The notes: generated by a model not told the origin, from the sequence alone. A DNA stretch of 64,000 nucleotides from Desulfatibacillum aliphaticivorans DSM 15576 (GCF_000429905.1 NZ_KE386983.1:106594-170593); one strand, 5' to 3'; counted from the stretch's first letter, positions 1 through 8,797 are shown. Program-made: numbers and translations.

Positions 1-1215
1 GAGAAGAAGGCTGCGGAAGAAAAGGCCGCCGCCGAAAAGAAAGCCGCCGAGGAAAAGGCCGCCAAGGAAGCCGCTGAGAAGAAGGCTGCGGAAGAGAAGG
101 CTGCTGCAGAAAAGAAAGCTGCCGAGGAAAAAGCCGCCAAGGAAGCTGCTGAAAAGAAGGCTGCGGAAGAAAAAGCCGCCGCCGAAAAGGCTGCTGCGGA
201 GAAGAAGGCCGCCGAGGAAAAGGCCGCCAAGGAAGCCGCTGAAAAGAAGGCTGCCGAGGAAAAGGCCGCCGCCGAAAAGAAAGCTGCGGAAGAAAAAGCC
301 GCCGCGGAAAAGAAAGCTGCCGAGGAAAAGGCTGCCGCCGAAAAGAAAGCTGCCGAGGAAAAAGCCGCCGCCGAAAAGAAAGCCGCTGAAGAAAAGGCCG
401 CCGCTGAAAAGGCTGAGGCTGAAAGAAAGGCTGCGGAAGAAGCCGCTCAGGCCCAGTATCCTCCTTTTGAGGAAGCCGGAGCGGAAACAGTGGCTGCAGG
501 CGCTCTGGGTAAACTTCAGAACAGCGCCTTGGCCGCCTACGGCTCTGTGGTTGAAGGGTTGGATACCGTCAAGCGGGTGGTCAAATCCCAGCCTGACCTG
601 CCGAAATATCCCGAAGTCCGCATGAGCCTGGTTATTCTTGCTGTGCTCATGGCCTTTGTGGTGTTCGCCTCTTTCCTGAACGCCGGCCATTACCAATTTG
701 AGCAAAAAGCCCGCGGCGTCATCCTCATGAAAGGCCGCTTCGCCCCTGCCGGCATGAAAGCTCTGGTCTTTATGCCCGGAATGGTGATGCCTGCTGACGC
801 CAAGGAAGATTACAAAGCTGCGGAAGCGGCCGCCATTACCAGGGATTTTTTCCTGAACAGCTATGAAGCAAGCATGGCGGCTCCCGAGCCGGACGCCGCA
901 GCCGCCAGGGCTGCCTTGGTCGCAGCGCTGCCTTTCTCCTTCACCACGGAAAATCGCAAAATGATTTGGGGCCTGATCAACGCCCTGGATTACAATGTTC
1001 TGATGGCCGAAGCCGAAGCCGCTATTAATGACGAGGTGGCCGGGCAATTGAAGATTGCTGAGGAAAAACTGCAAAAGGCCGCCGCCTTGGCCGCTACGGA
1101 AGAAGAAGCGGCGGACGCTGAGGCCCTGCTGGAGCGCGTCGAAGCCATGCAGGAGGCTATGGTCGCACCGGAAGCCTCGGTGGCGCCGGAAGCCATGGTG
1201 GCGCCGGAAGCATAA
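1..1215 (+). CDS. Ala/Lys/Glu-rich repeat membrane protein (5'-truncated by window)
   Basis: The frame is open from base 1, so the gene begins upstream of the window. About 145 residues are an almost uninterrupted helical repeat built from EKKAAEEKAAA (11 residues) and EKKAAEEKAAKEAA (14 residues) units, like TolA domain II or group-3 LEA proteins. A linker with a PPF motif follows, then one hydrophobic segment at about bases 628-690 (SLVILAVLMAFVVFASF), then about 170 mostly extracytoplasmic residues ending in a short repeat (VAPEA three times). The amino-acid repeat is strict while the Ala, Lys and Glu codons vary, so the helix seems maintained by selection. I expect an envelope-spanning or scaffold protein, but the true N-terminus is not visible and the C-terminal domain is not one I recognise. 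Confidence 0.85.
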   Translation, partial: EKKAAEEKAAAEKKAAEEKAAKEAAEKKAAEEKAAAEKKAAEEKAAKEAAEKKAAEEKAAAEKAAAEKKAAEEKAAKEAAEKKAAEEKAAAEKKAAEEKAAAEKKAAEEKAAAEKKAAEEKAAAEKKAAEEKAAAEKAEAERKAAEEAAQAQYPPFEEAGAETVAAGALGKLQNSALAAYGSVVEGLDTVKRVVKSQPDLPKYPEVRMSLVILAVLMAFVVFASFLNAGHYQFEQKARGVILMKGRFAPAGMKALVFMPGMVMPADAKEDYKAAEAAAITRDFFLNSYEASMAAPEPDAAAARAALVAALPFSFTTENRKMIWGLINALDYNVLMAEAEAAINDEVAGQLKIAEEKLQKAAALAATEEEAADAEALLERVEAMQEAMVAPEASVAPEAMVAPEA

Positions 1216-1255
1216 AAGGCGGGGTGTTCGTCAGCCCCTGCACATTATACAATTC

Positions 1256-1288
1256 AAAACCCGGGCTTAACGGCCCGGGTTTTTTTTA
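1256..1288 (+). terminator. Rho-independent terminator
   Basis: An AACCCGGG/CCCGGGTT stem is followed by an unbroken T run, about 40 bases after the stop of the Ala/Lys/Glu-rich gene. Confidence 0.9.
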
Positions 1289-1339
1289 TCCCATGGCCGT
1301 CCTGCTTGATGCTCCCCTATGGACGCTTTTCAAGGGTGG

Positions 1340-1533
1340 CCCTGGCAAGGCCGTTTTTTGCCAGGGCGCGGAGCGCAGTAGGCGCGACCGGGCAAGATGT
1401 TCGAAATTTGGGAAGGCCGGCGGGCGCAGAAAGACGGTTGAATCGGTGTCTTTTTTCGGGGCGAGGTCATAGATTATACTTGTTTGGTTTCAGGTGGTTA
1501 TCTATGCATTCCCACGCACAGTATGGGGACGAG
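1340..1533 (+). repeat. Composite intergenic repeat, copy A
   Basis: The element starts with a hairpin (CCCTGGCA ... TGCCAGGG around a T-rich loop), continues with a conserved GCGCAGTAGG-GCGACC block and a GGCCGGCGGGCG block, and ends about 195 bases later in the palindrome ATGCATTCCCACGC-AGTATGGGGACGAG. The same order is found at 5813-6013 and 8475-8674. Copy A has T-A at the stem position where the other copies have A-T, a compensatory change. The rest of the 590-base gap (1216-1806) holds the terminator, a likely promoter and no convincing gene. Confidence 0.85.
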
Positions 1534-1671
1534 ATTTTCGTTTTAAGTGTGGTTCTGGTTTGATTCAACGAATGGGCTTTTCCGCCTGAAGGGTTAGACG
1601 CTAGGTCGCGCTGCGACACTGGCGCGATAATGTCGCGGCAGATGGGGCGGCTCCCCTTAGTTGTTGCATCC

Positions 1672-1700
1672 TTGCCAGTTTATTCTCCGTATGGTATATA
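1672..1700 (+). promoter_or_regulatory. Putative sigma70-type promoter for FG-GAP gene
   Basis: TTGCCA and TATATA are separated by 17 bases, about 107 bases upstream of the ATG at 1807. Assigned by motif only. Confidence 0.45.
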
Positions 1701-1806
1701 AAAAGTGTATGTTAAAGCTCTTAAAATACTGTAGGCCTTGCGGGCTTTGACTTGCGCTTTCCATTTGTTTCCCGCCAAAAATTATCTGACCGGAGGGGGT
1801 GCGATA

Positions 1807-4569
1807 ATGATCCTTTGCAAAAAAGGGGTTCTGGCCCTTTTATTCTGCTTGTGTCTGACCGGTTTCGCCGGCGCGGACGCCGTCTATGACAATTTCGGAG
1901 AGGGCGACGCCTTTGTCCCGGACGCCGGGCTGGGAATCGGCTATGTTTACGGCCCGTTCGGGTTTACCATGGAGCTCGAAAGGTGCATTCCCATTACCGT
2001 GACGGCTACGGGCACCGATCATTACCTGGATTACGCGGCCCTGCCGGTGGTCCGGTACAAGACGATCCAGGACCTGGAGCTAAGCATCCGGGAGGACGCC
2101 GGCGGCGTTCCCGGGGATCTGGTGGAGTCCCAGTATTTTCTGGCGGCGGAGTCCGAGGCGGCCGTGTACACGGTTCCTTTCTCCGGGGTTTCCATTTTGG
2201 AGGAGGGCAAAACCTATTGGGCGCACCTTTCCTACGTGGACCCGGACAGCCGCTTCAACTGGCTGGAGACGGCCAATGTCATCACCGGAACAGTGGCCTC
2301 GCGGATTCAAAAGGATCATAACTGGAGCACGGATGTGCAGGAATATGCCGCGCTGCGCCTGACAACCACTCCGCTGGACCCGGTGGGGGACGCTCTCAAG
2401 GATTTGTCCGAGGGCGGCGACCTCCATGTGTTCGGCCGGGAGTATCAGGACAAGATGTCGGCCGAGGAGGGCGTTTTCACCGGAGACGTGAACGGCGACA
2501 ACGTTCCCGACCTGATTCTAACCTCCTGCAACGGGGCGGGTCCGGACAACCTGCGTGAGGGCGCGGGCGAGGTCTATGTATATTTCGGTTCCACCGGCCT
2601 GGAGGGAATCCGGGACATCCTGGGCGAAGAAGGCCCTGAGCCGGACCTGACCATTTTCGGCGCTTCCGAGGACGACGCCCTTGGCACGGGCCGGGCCGTG
2701 GCTGTGGGGGATGTAAACGGAGACCATATTCAGGACTTGGTTTTGGGCGCCTGGCAGGCCGACGGACCTTTGGGAAACCGATGCAGCGGAGGCGAGGTCT
2801 ACGTCATTTTCGGGTCCAACGCGCTCACCGGAACCCTGGAACTGAATGACGGCGGCGCGGACCTGATCGTCTACGGCGCGGACTGCGGCGACAACCTGGG
2901 ACGGGACGGCGCCATCCGTCTCGGGGACTTGAACAACGACCAGATCGCCGACCTGATCCTGGCAGCCCCCGGCGCTGACGGCCCCACAGACGCCCGGGAC
3001 GACTGCGGCGAGATTTATTTCATCCAGGGCGGCGCGGCGCTTTCAGGCACGCTGGACCTGGCCCAAGGCCAATGGGACGGAATTGTCTACGGCGCTTCCA
3101 TGGACGATGAGTTGGGCGCGGACGGAAGCCTTGTTTTGGGGGATTGGAACGGAGACGGGACTTTGGACCTGGCGGCAGGCTCGCCTTATGCGGATGGTCC
3201 TTCCGACTCTCGAAACGGCTGCGGGGAGGCCTATGTCCTGGCTGGCGCGGATCAGGCTTTTCCCTCCTTGGATTTAAAATTCACGGCGCCGACCCTGCGG
3301 GTGTACGGCGGGAACTCGGGTGACGCTTTGACCCGGTATCAGGCCGTTGCTTCGGGCGATGTGAACGGGGACGGCGTGGACGACCTTGTCTTGGGCGCGC
3401 CCTATGCGGACGGATCGTACAATAACCGCTCCAATTGCGGCGAGGTGCACGTGATCTACGGCGCGGACGGCCTTTCCGGAGACCGCGACCTGGATCTGGA
3501 CGAGTCGGACGTTGCGATCCTGGGCGCGGACAGCGGCGATTATCTGGGCAAGTATCAGGGCCTGTCCGTGGGCGGCCTCAACGGCGACGGCCTGGACGAT
3601 ATTGCCATGGCCTCGACCTACGCCAGCGGCCCTTATAATTCCCGCCGGTCCTGCGGCGAGGCGGCCGTTGTGTTCGGCTCAACTTCGCTTCCGGCCCTGG
3701 TGGATCTGGACGCGGATGAGCAGGATTTGCTGGTTTACGGCGCCACCTCCGGAGACCGGCTGTGCAATGACGGCGGCCTTTTTACGGAGGACCTGAACGG
3801 CGACGGGATCAGGGATCTTGTCCTGGCCTCCGCCCTGGCCGACGGCCCCGGAGAAAGCCGCAGCAACTGCGGTGAAGCCTACATCATCCATGGCGGGGCC
3901 GCTCTTTCCGGAACCCTGGACATCTTCACGGGCGGCCAGGACGTGCTCATCTACGGTCCGGGATACAACGATCGCATGACTGACGGCGGCGCCCTGACAG
4001 CGGGCGATTTCAACGCCAACGGAGTTCCCGACGTCGTATTGGGCGCCTTTCGCGCAGACGGCCTCTATGATTCCCGCACCTGCTCGGGCGAGGTCTTCGG
4101 GCTTTCCGACGGCAGGCCCCCCGCCTCAGCCGTAACAAGGCAGACTGATCACGCAGGCGACCCCCTACCCGAGGATTACGGAACGGCAAGAGTCTTTATT
4201 GACTATGAAACCGGCGACGGGGCCAGCCTGACCCAGGCGACCCTCATTCGCAGCAAAAATAACGTGGACCTGGGAGAGGAAACAAAGACGGCCAACGTGC
4301 AATGGCTTATTGAAACGGATCGCGAGAATTTCTCCTCAACCCTGATTTTCCACTATCTGGACGCGGAGGTTCAGGGCCTGGACGAAAGCAAGCTCCAGGT
4401 GTTCGCCGCTCCGGAGCAGGGCGGGGAGTACTCCCCCCTGGAATCGGTTTTGGATCAGGAGAAAAATTTGTTGACCGTGCAGGGCGTGACTGAGTTCGGA
4501 GCCTTCGCCATCGCCGAGGGCGAGCCCGCCCCCGACGATGAGGAATGCTTTATCAAGGCCTTGCGTTAA
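1807..4569 (+). CDS. Secreted FG-GAP beta-propeller protein
   Basis: I chose the ATG at 1807 because GGAGGGGG lies just upstream and the product then begins with a classic signal peptide (MILCKKG, then a Leu/Cys-rich core, cleavage near GADA). After a 190-residue N-terminal domain come eight FG-GAP/integrin-alpha-type repeats, each with a Ca-binding DxNxDxxxD motif (for example GDVNGDGVDDL) and a GEVYVIFG-like strand. Most repeats also carry a Cys just before the GE, so there is about one Cys per blade. A further ~150-residue beta-rich domain ends in an acidic stretch and the tail ECFIKALR. Integrin-like propellers of this kind usually act in surface binding; the ligand here is unknown. The C-terminal CFI tail resembles that of the YVTN protein at 46931-48307. 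Confidence 0.88.
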   Translation: MILCKKGVLALLFCLCLTGFAGADAVYDNFGEGDAFVPDAGLGIGYVYGPFGFTMELERCIPITVTATGTDHYLDYAALPVVRYKTIQDLELSIREDAGGVPGDLVESQYFLAAESEAAVYTVPFSGVSILEEGKTYWAHLSYVDPDSRFNWLETANVITGTVASRIQKDHNWSTDVQEYAALRLTTTPLDPVGDALKDLSEGGDLHVFGREYQDKMSAEEGVFTGDVNGDNVPDLILTSCNGAGPDNLREGAGEVYVYFGSTGLEGIRDILGEEGPEPDLTIFGASEDDALGTGRAVAVGDVNGDHIQDLVLGAWQADGPLGNRCSGGEVYVIFGSNALTGTLELNDGGADLIVYGADCGDNLGRDGAIRLGDLNNDQIADLILAAPGADGPTDARDDCGEIYFIQGGAALSGTLDLAQGQWDGIVYGASMDDELGADGSLVLGDWNGDGTLDLAAGSPYADGPSDSRNGCGEAYVLAGADQAFPSLDLKFTAPTLRVYGGNSGDALTRYQAVASGDVNGDGVDDLVLGAPYADGSYNNRSNCGEVHVIYGADGLSGDRDLDLDESDVAILGADSGDYLGKYQGLSVGGLNGDGLDDIAMASTYASGPYNSRRSCGEAAVVFGSTSLPALVDLDADEQDLLVYGATSGDRLCNDGGLFTEDLNGDGIRDLVLASALADGPGESRSNCGEAYIIHGGAALSGTLDIFTGGQDVLIYGPGYNDRMTDGGALTAGDFNANGVPDVVLGAFRADGLYDSRTCSGEVFGLSDGRPPASAVTRQTDHAGDPLPEDYGTARVFIDYETGDGASLTQATLIRSKNNVDLGEETKTANVQWLIETDRENFSSTLIFHYLDAEVQGLDESKLQVFAAPEQGGEYSPLESVLDQEKNLLTVQGVTEFGAFAIAEGEPAPDDEECFIKALR

Positions 4570-4763
4570 GCAAAAAGACGGCTTGCGTTTTGGCAGCCCA
4601 GGCTGCGGGTTTGTAAGGAGGCTATGGCCTGTGGTACAATTTTCAAATCGTTTGGCAAATCAGGATGATTGAAACTTGCCGTTGCTTCTGGCTGCGTGCT
4701 GATGAACAGCGGCGCCGCAGCCGGTATGCAGCCCAAAGGCCGTTAAAAGAAAAGGAGACATCC

Positions 4764-5732
4764 ATGAAAATGAAAGGCGTTTGCGTCCTCTGTGCATTGG
4801 TGATTTTTTTGGGAATCGGGTTCAGCGCTGCAGCCGAGGAAGGCGATCCCATAAGCGTGGTGGTCGTCAATTCCTATAATTGGGGCTATCCATGGAGCGA
4901 CGGGATCGTCCAGGGGATTGAGGACGTTATGATCGGGTACAATATCGCCCTGACCCATCTTCAAATGGACACCAAACGCAACACCAGCGAGGAGTTTAAG
5001 AAAGAGGCTGCCAAAAAGGTGCAGGCGTGGATCCAGGCGAATAAGCCGGAACTGATCATCGCCGTGGATGACAACGCCTCCAAATACCTTATCGCTCCCT
5101 ATTATAAAAATTCGTACCCCCCGGTGGTTTTTTGCGGCGTTAACTGGGACGCTTCGGAATACGGATTTCCCTGCCGAAACGTCACGGGCATGGTGGAAAT
5201 CACGCCTGTTTCCAAAATTCTCGCCCAGCTAAAGCCCCATGCCAAAGGGTCGACCATCGGCTTTCTGGGGCCGGACACCCTTACGTCTCGCAAGGAGGCG
5301 GAAAACATCGAAAAACATTTGAACCTGAAACTGGTTAAATATTTCTCCAAAGACGCTTCGGACTGGAAAAAAGGCTTCGCCCAACTGCAGGATAAAGCGG
5401 ACATGCTGTTGCTGGACAGCGACGGCGGCTTGTACGCAGACCAGGCCGGGGCGTTGCAATCCTTTGCCCTGGCCAACACGAAAATACCTGCAGGAACCGC
5501 CTTTGACTTCATGGCCCCGTACGCCCTCATCGCCTATTGCAAGTCTCCCGAGGAGCAGGGAAGATGGGCCGCCCAAACCGCGGTGAAAATACTTAAGGGA
5601 GCCTCTCCAAGCAGCATTCCCATCGCCCAAAATCAAGAGGCGGATTTGATCATCAACATGCCCATTGCCAAGAAATTGGGCGTCACGTTCCCCTATGACC
5701 TGCTGAGTACTGCGGAGAAGGTTATCGAATAG
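4764..5732 (+). CDS. Periplasmic substrate-binding protein, ABC_sub_bind-like
   Basis: The ATG at 4764 follows AAAGGAGA at good spacing and gives a signal peptide (MKMKGVCVLCALVIFLGIG, cleavage near AAA). The mature protein starts with VVVVNSYNWGYPWSDGIVQG, typical of the ABC_sub_bind family (PF04392-like), also found as the sensor half of some kinases. Two Rossmann-like lobes are suggested by GFLGPD and DMLLLDSDGG. No permease or ATPase gene lies nearby, so it may serve a distant transporter or act as an orphan sensor. The ligand cannot be predicted. Confidence 0.8.
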   Translation: MKMKGVCVLCALVIFLGIGFSAAAEEGDPISVVVVNSYNWGYPWSDGIVQGIEDVMIGYNIALTHLQMDTKRNTSEEFKKEAAKKVQAWIQANKPELIIAVDDNASKYLIAPYYKNSYPPVVFCGVNWDASEYGFPCRNVTGMVEITPVSKILAQLKPHAKGSTIGFLGPDTLTSRKEAENIEKHLNLKLVKYFSKDASDWKKGFAQLQDKADMLLLDSDGGLYADQAGALQSFALANTKIPAGTAFDFMAPYALIAYCKSPEEQGRWAAQTAVKILKGASPSSIPIAQNQEADLIINMPIAKKLGVTFPYDLLSTAEKVIE

Positions 5733-5812
5733 GATAGGCGAGAGAGAAGCAGGGGGACGAAACCGATTGCCTGTAGTTGCGCCCCCCTGTGGGCGCCTGT
5801 TTTTTGGGGCGC

Positions 5813-6013
5813 CCCAGGCAAGGCGGTTTTTTTGCCTGGGCGCAAAGCGCAGTAGGTGCGACCGGGAAAGATGTTAGAGATCTGGGAAGGTCGGCGGGCG
5901 AGTTAGGGTGATTAAGTTTGAGTTTTTGGGTTTTTAAATCCGTACTTAATAGATGAATTTGATTTGTTTTCAAGTTCTTATGTATGCATTCCCACGCAAA
6001 GCATGGGAACGAG
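5813..6013 (+). repeat. Composite intergenic repeat, copy B
   Basis: Same architecture as copy A: CCCAGGCA/TGCCTGGG hairpin, GCGCAGTAGGTGCGACC block, GGTCGGCGGGCG block, then TTTGTTTTCAAGT and the ATGCATTCCCACGC-AAGCATGGGAACGAG palindrome. Nothing else gene-like is visible in the 5733-6103 gap; an ORF reading across the element is an artefact of the repeat. Confidence 0.88.
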
Positions 6014-6103
6014 ATAAATGAGTGCAGGGAGATGCTTTCAAAATTTCTTTCATGGCCCGCCTCCTGGACCATTTATAAGGAGTCACAAGGCCGTTTGTGA
6101 GCT

Positions 6104-6571
6104 TTAACATGCCCGCCTCTTGGCCTCGTCAATACGGTCGATGAGAGCAAGGATTTCAGGGTTTTGCCTTTTAAACAGGGACATCTTTCTGACAGGGCAA
6201 AAACTCAAATCGTTTCCCAACTCGGTTTCATGGCGGATCGATATGGTGACTTTGGGCGGACTGCCGAAGGATTGATAATTCACGTTTTTGATGTCGTTAA
6301 AGCTGACCATGACGGTTTTGCCCCGGTTCTTGAAGATAAGCGTCTCTCCCTCCTCGTACACTTCATCCAGGAGGTCGAACACTAACTTCTTCATGACAAA
6401 AAATCCAACCGCTCCCACGAAAGCAGACCAGATAATGAACATCAGGTTTTCCGCTCCTTTAAGATTAGAGCCTGGAATGAAACCGGAGAGCATAAAAAAA
6501 GCGAGAAAAGCAACCCATATTGCCGGAAACACCCTCTTATAAAAAAACGGGCTGGAAGATATTTTTGTCAT
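6104..6571 (-). CDS. Small membrane protein with PH-like cytoplasmic part
   Basis: The 155-residue product has two hydrophobic segments (about residues 14-32 and 42-62) followed by a soluble beta-rich region with TLIFKNRGKTVMVSFNDIKNV and VTISIRHE, resembling bacterial PH-like (bPH) membrane-associated domains. The tail is basic. It is the last gene of a minus-strand set with the two membrane genes upstream; the gap to the broken middle gene is about 35 bases, so co-transcription is likely. No function can be assigned. Confidence 0.7.
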   Translation of the reverse strand: MTKISSSPFFYKRVFPAIWVAFLAFFMLSGFIPGSNLKGAENLMFIIWSAFVGAVGFFVMKKLVFDLLDEVYEEGETLIFKNRGKTVMVSFNDIKNVNYQSFGSPPKVTISIRHETELGNDLSFCPVRKMSLFKRQNPEILALIDRIDEAKRRAC

Positions 6572-6606
6572 GAGCCGCCTTTCTTGTGCTTGTCTTGAAA
6601 AGTCTT

Positions 6607-7188
6607 TTACTCCTTAAAGGACTCCGAATTCTCATCCGCCTCTTCCTGGTTTTCATCGCTCAGCCTTTGGTGGGCCGCCGCCAGGGTGGAGTCCAATCCC
6701 TTGGCCAATCCCAAGAGATTGCGCAGCCCCTCCCTGGACCAGCCAGAGATAAAGAGGATGCCTATGAAGATCTGAACCAGATTGAAAAAAGAGGGCCAGA
6801 GAGACATTTGCCGGGTTGATTCCATATAGAAGTCTTCGGTCATTTTCAGAAGTGCAAAGTAGGTTGATAGACTTGCAAAGAGATGGGAAAGTCCCTGAAC
6901 CGCCAAGACAAAACCGGTTAGACTCCAGATCAATACCAATGGGGCCGAGGAATCTTTGCTTTTTTCGTTTGCTATTGTTGGAAAGAGCAATCTAACAAAT
7001 AAATTGGTTTTTATTAATGCAAACAGGCTTATCAGAAATAATGCTGAGTTGCTTGCCATCATTAAAACATAGTGAGCATCCTTTGCTACGTCTGGATAAA
7101 GTCATCCCGCTAAATGAGGCAACTTTACGGTAAAATAATAGAGTGCAATTAATTTGATGCTCACTTCAGCCACTTCTTGCTGTTCCAC
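6607..7188 (-). pseudogene. Membrane protein gene interrupted by an in-frame TGA
   Basis: A GTG at 7188 sits 7 bases after AGGAG and 15 bases after the upstream gene's stop. It opens a frame that reads 28 residues (MEQQEVAEVSIKLIALYYFT...), meets a TGA at 7104-7102, and then continues in the same frame as YPDVAKDAHYVLMMASN and on to the end. The part before and after the TGA aligns as one piece with the membrane domain of the neighbouring 309-residue protein (IKLIALYYF against VILRAIGLFLL; FALIKTNLFVRLLFP against IIFPRACARIVLRLDP). Translation could restart at the ATG pair 7062-7057 to give 151 residues lacking the first helix. There is no SECIS-like stem-loop after the TGA, so selenocysteine is unlikely. 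I favour a nonsense mutation or sequence error. Confidence 0.65.
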
Positions 7189-7203
7189 GTCATGGCTCCT
7201 TTT

Positions 7204-8133
7204 CTATATTATTCGTCCATCATCTTGAAAAAGATCCGCCTCTTTCATGTTGCCGCCTTGCGAGGCCTCCGTACTATTTTTAAGGAGACTTTGCGATAAC
7301 CCCACGTTAATATTGGTAAAGCATTTTAGTAATAAATCTGTACGCAATGCGCAGAAAATGCCAGTCAATCCAATGGCTGCGAATTTTGCCGCCGCCTCGA
7401 TTTGGTCTGCAAAAACTTGCGTCTCATTAATCGGGCCAAGGAATTGATTATTGAAAAAAATACCGAACAGCGCTTCCACGAATCCAATGGCAATTAAAAA
7501 GCAGCTCATCGCCGCAAAAATTTCTTTAAACAGCTGGGGTGAAACTTGGCCTATTTGTATAGGGGCGGCTAAGGGATCAAGGCGCAATACAATACGGGCG
7601 CATGCTCTCGGAAAGATTATGAGAATAAAAGGAAACAGCATAGAGATCGTGAACGCGGCAACAACTTCGCTGCCAAAATCATAGAGATTAGGCCCTAATA
7701 CCCAGGGTCCAACAAAAATGATTAACTCTAACATTCTTGGGATTAAGAGAAATAGGCCGATGGCTCTCAATATAACCCATGCCGCCTGGTAAGCATTCAC
7801 TGATTCATTATCGGAGATAGAGCAGCGTTCGCTTGTCCTTTTGGACTCCAGGGCGTTTTGGATGGAAGGGCTTGCGACAACCTTATTAGCCCAAACGGCC
7901 TTGGCCGCACCCCTGAATTCTTCCTTTTTCTCCTTAAACCGGTTGCGATGCTTGTCGATTCTTTCGGCGGCGTCCAGGGCCTCCCGGGCGTCGGGATCGA
8001 TCCCCCGGGAGATGAGTTCCTCCCTGGCGGCCTCCAAAGCCTCGGGCAGGAACAAGGCTTTGTCCAGCACAGCGATGACGATGAGGTCGTCGTCGGCTTT
8101 GCCTTTGTAGATGCTTTTGTAGTCGGTTTTCAT
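7204..8133 (-). CDS. Multi-pass membrane protein with charged N-terminal domain
   Basis: The first ~95 residues are soluble and charged (KSIYKGKADDDLIVIAVLD, then EALEAAREELISRGI), a pattern found as a short helical head in several unnamed membrane proteins. Four or so hydrophobic segments follow between residues ~118 and 270. The C-terminal part (LLLKCFTNINVGLSQSLL) matches the corresponding part of the next gene. It is the first gene of a three-gene minus-strand set (8133 to 6104). No function is known to me. Confidence 0.72.
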   Translation of the reverse strand: MKTDYKSIYKGKADDDLIVIAVLDKALFLPEALEAAREELISRGIDPDAREALDAAERIDKHRNRFKEKKEEFRGAAKAVWANKVVASPSIQNALESKRTSERCSISDNESVNAYQAAWVILRAIGLFLLIPRMLELIIFVGPWVLGPNLYDFGSEVVAAFTISMLFPFILIIFPRACARIVLRLDPLAAPIQIGQVSPQLFKEIFAAMSCFLIAIGFVEALFGIFFNNQFLGPINETQVFADQIEAAAKFAAIGLTGIFCALRTDLLLKCFTNINVGLSQSLLKNSTEASQGGNMKEADLFQDDGRII

Positions 8134-8304
8134 AACTTGGCCTTATCCATCAGGGAAAGGACGTATTTAGGCTGCTAATATTGCACAACTGTTGCATTTG
8201 AAACTGTAGAATCCGACAATAGATGCCTTTGCCCAAAAAGGCAAGGAAAGATGCACCTAAAAAAAAGGAAAGAGGGGAGGGCGATGGGATCGCTTGAACC
8301 ATGG

Positions 8305-8735
8305 GGTTTATGAGGCAATGCAGCCGCAGGGCTTGCCCTGCCTTTGTTGGGGCGATTCATCATCGGAGATGAGTGATTGCCGGTCGGGCCGCCCATGCGG
8401 GGCCAGCAAAATGCAATCAAACGGATTCATGAAGCGTTGCTGGCGCACAGCTTGCTGTGCATTCTTTTGGGTGGCCCAGGCAAGGTCGTTTTTTGCCTGG
8501 GCGCGAAGCGCAGTAGGTGCGACCTGAAAAGACTATGGAAATCAGGGATGTCCGGCGGGCGGTAACTTATCTTGAAATCATGGTTTTGGGAATTTAGAAT
8601 CCAGATGCTATAAGTGGATTTGATTTGTTTTCAAATGCTTATGTATGCATTCCCACGCGCAGCATGGGAACGAGAACATTCAACCTTTGCGGTTTGTAAG
8701 GCAATGTAGCTTCAGGGCTTGCCCTGCGTTTATTC
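8305..8735. repeat. Direct repeat pair flanking composite repeat C
   Basis: Two copies of GGCAATG-AGC-CAGGGCTTGCCCTGC, at about 8313-8342 and 8699-8728, bracket copy C of the composite repeat. Each contains a small palindrome (CAGGGCTTGCCCTG). Nested repeats fill the whole 8134-8797 gap and I see no gene there. Confidence 0.6.
8475..8674 (+). repeat. Composite intergenic repeat, copy C
   Basis: CCCAGGCA/TGCCTGGG hairpin, GCGCAGTAGGTGCGACC, a CCGGCGGGCG block, GATTTGTTTTCAAATGCTTA and the ATGCATTCCCACGC-CAGCATGGGAACGAG palindrome, in the same order and spacing as copy B. Confidence 0.88.
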
Positions 8736-8797
8736 GTGCGCCTCTTGTCTGATTCCCCGGCTTTAATTCATGGTCCGCGGGGACTAATTCGGAGCAG

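Noticed and set aside
1..440. CRISPR or DNA-level tandem repeat array
   Set aside because: The units have varied synonymous codons and no spacer structure; the repetition is at the protein level.
5722..6072. 116-codon minus-strand ORF
   Set aside because: It is translated composite repeat B; equivalent frames are not kept in copies A and C.
7102..7104. TGA as a selenocysteine codon
   Set aside because: The following 40 bases form no convincing SECIS hairpin, and the codon lies between hydrophobic helices with no Cys in the paralogue at that place.
8294..8565. Small plus-strand ORFs between the membrane cluster and the C_GCAxxG gene
   Set aside because: They read through nested repeats, including copy C, and share only repeat-derived residues (for example GAKRSR) with frames in other copies.
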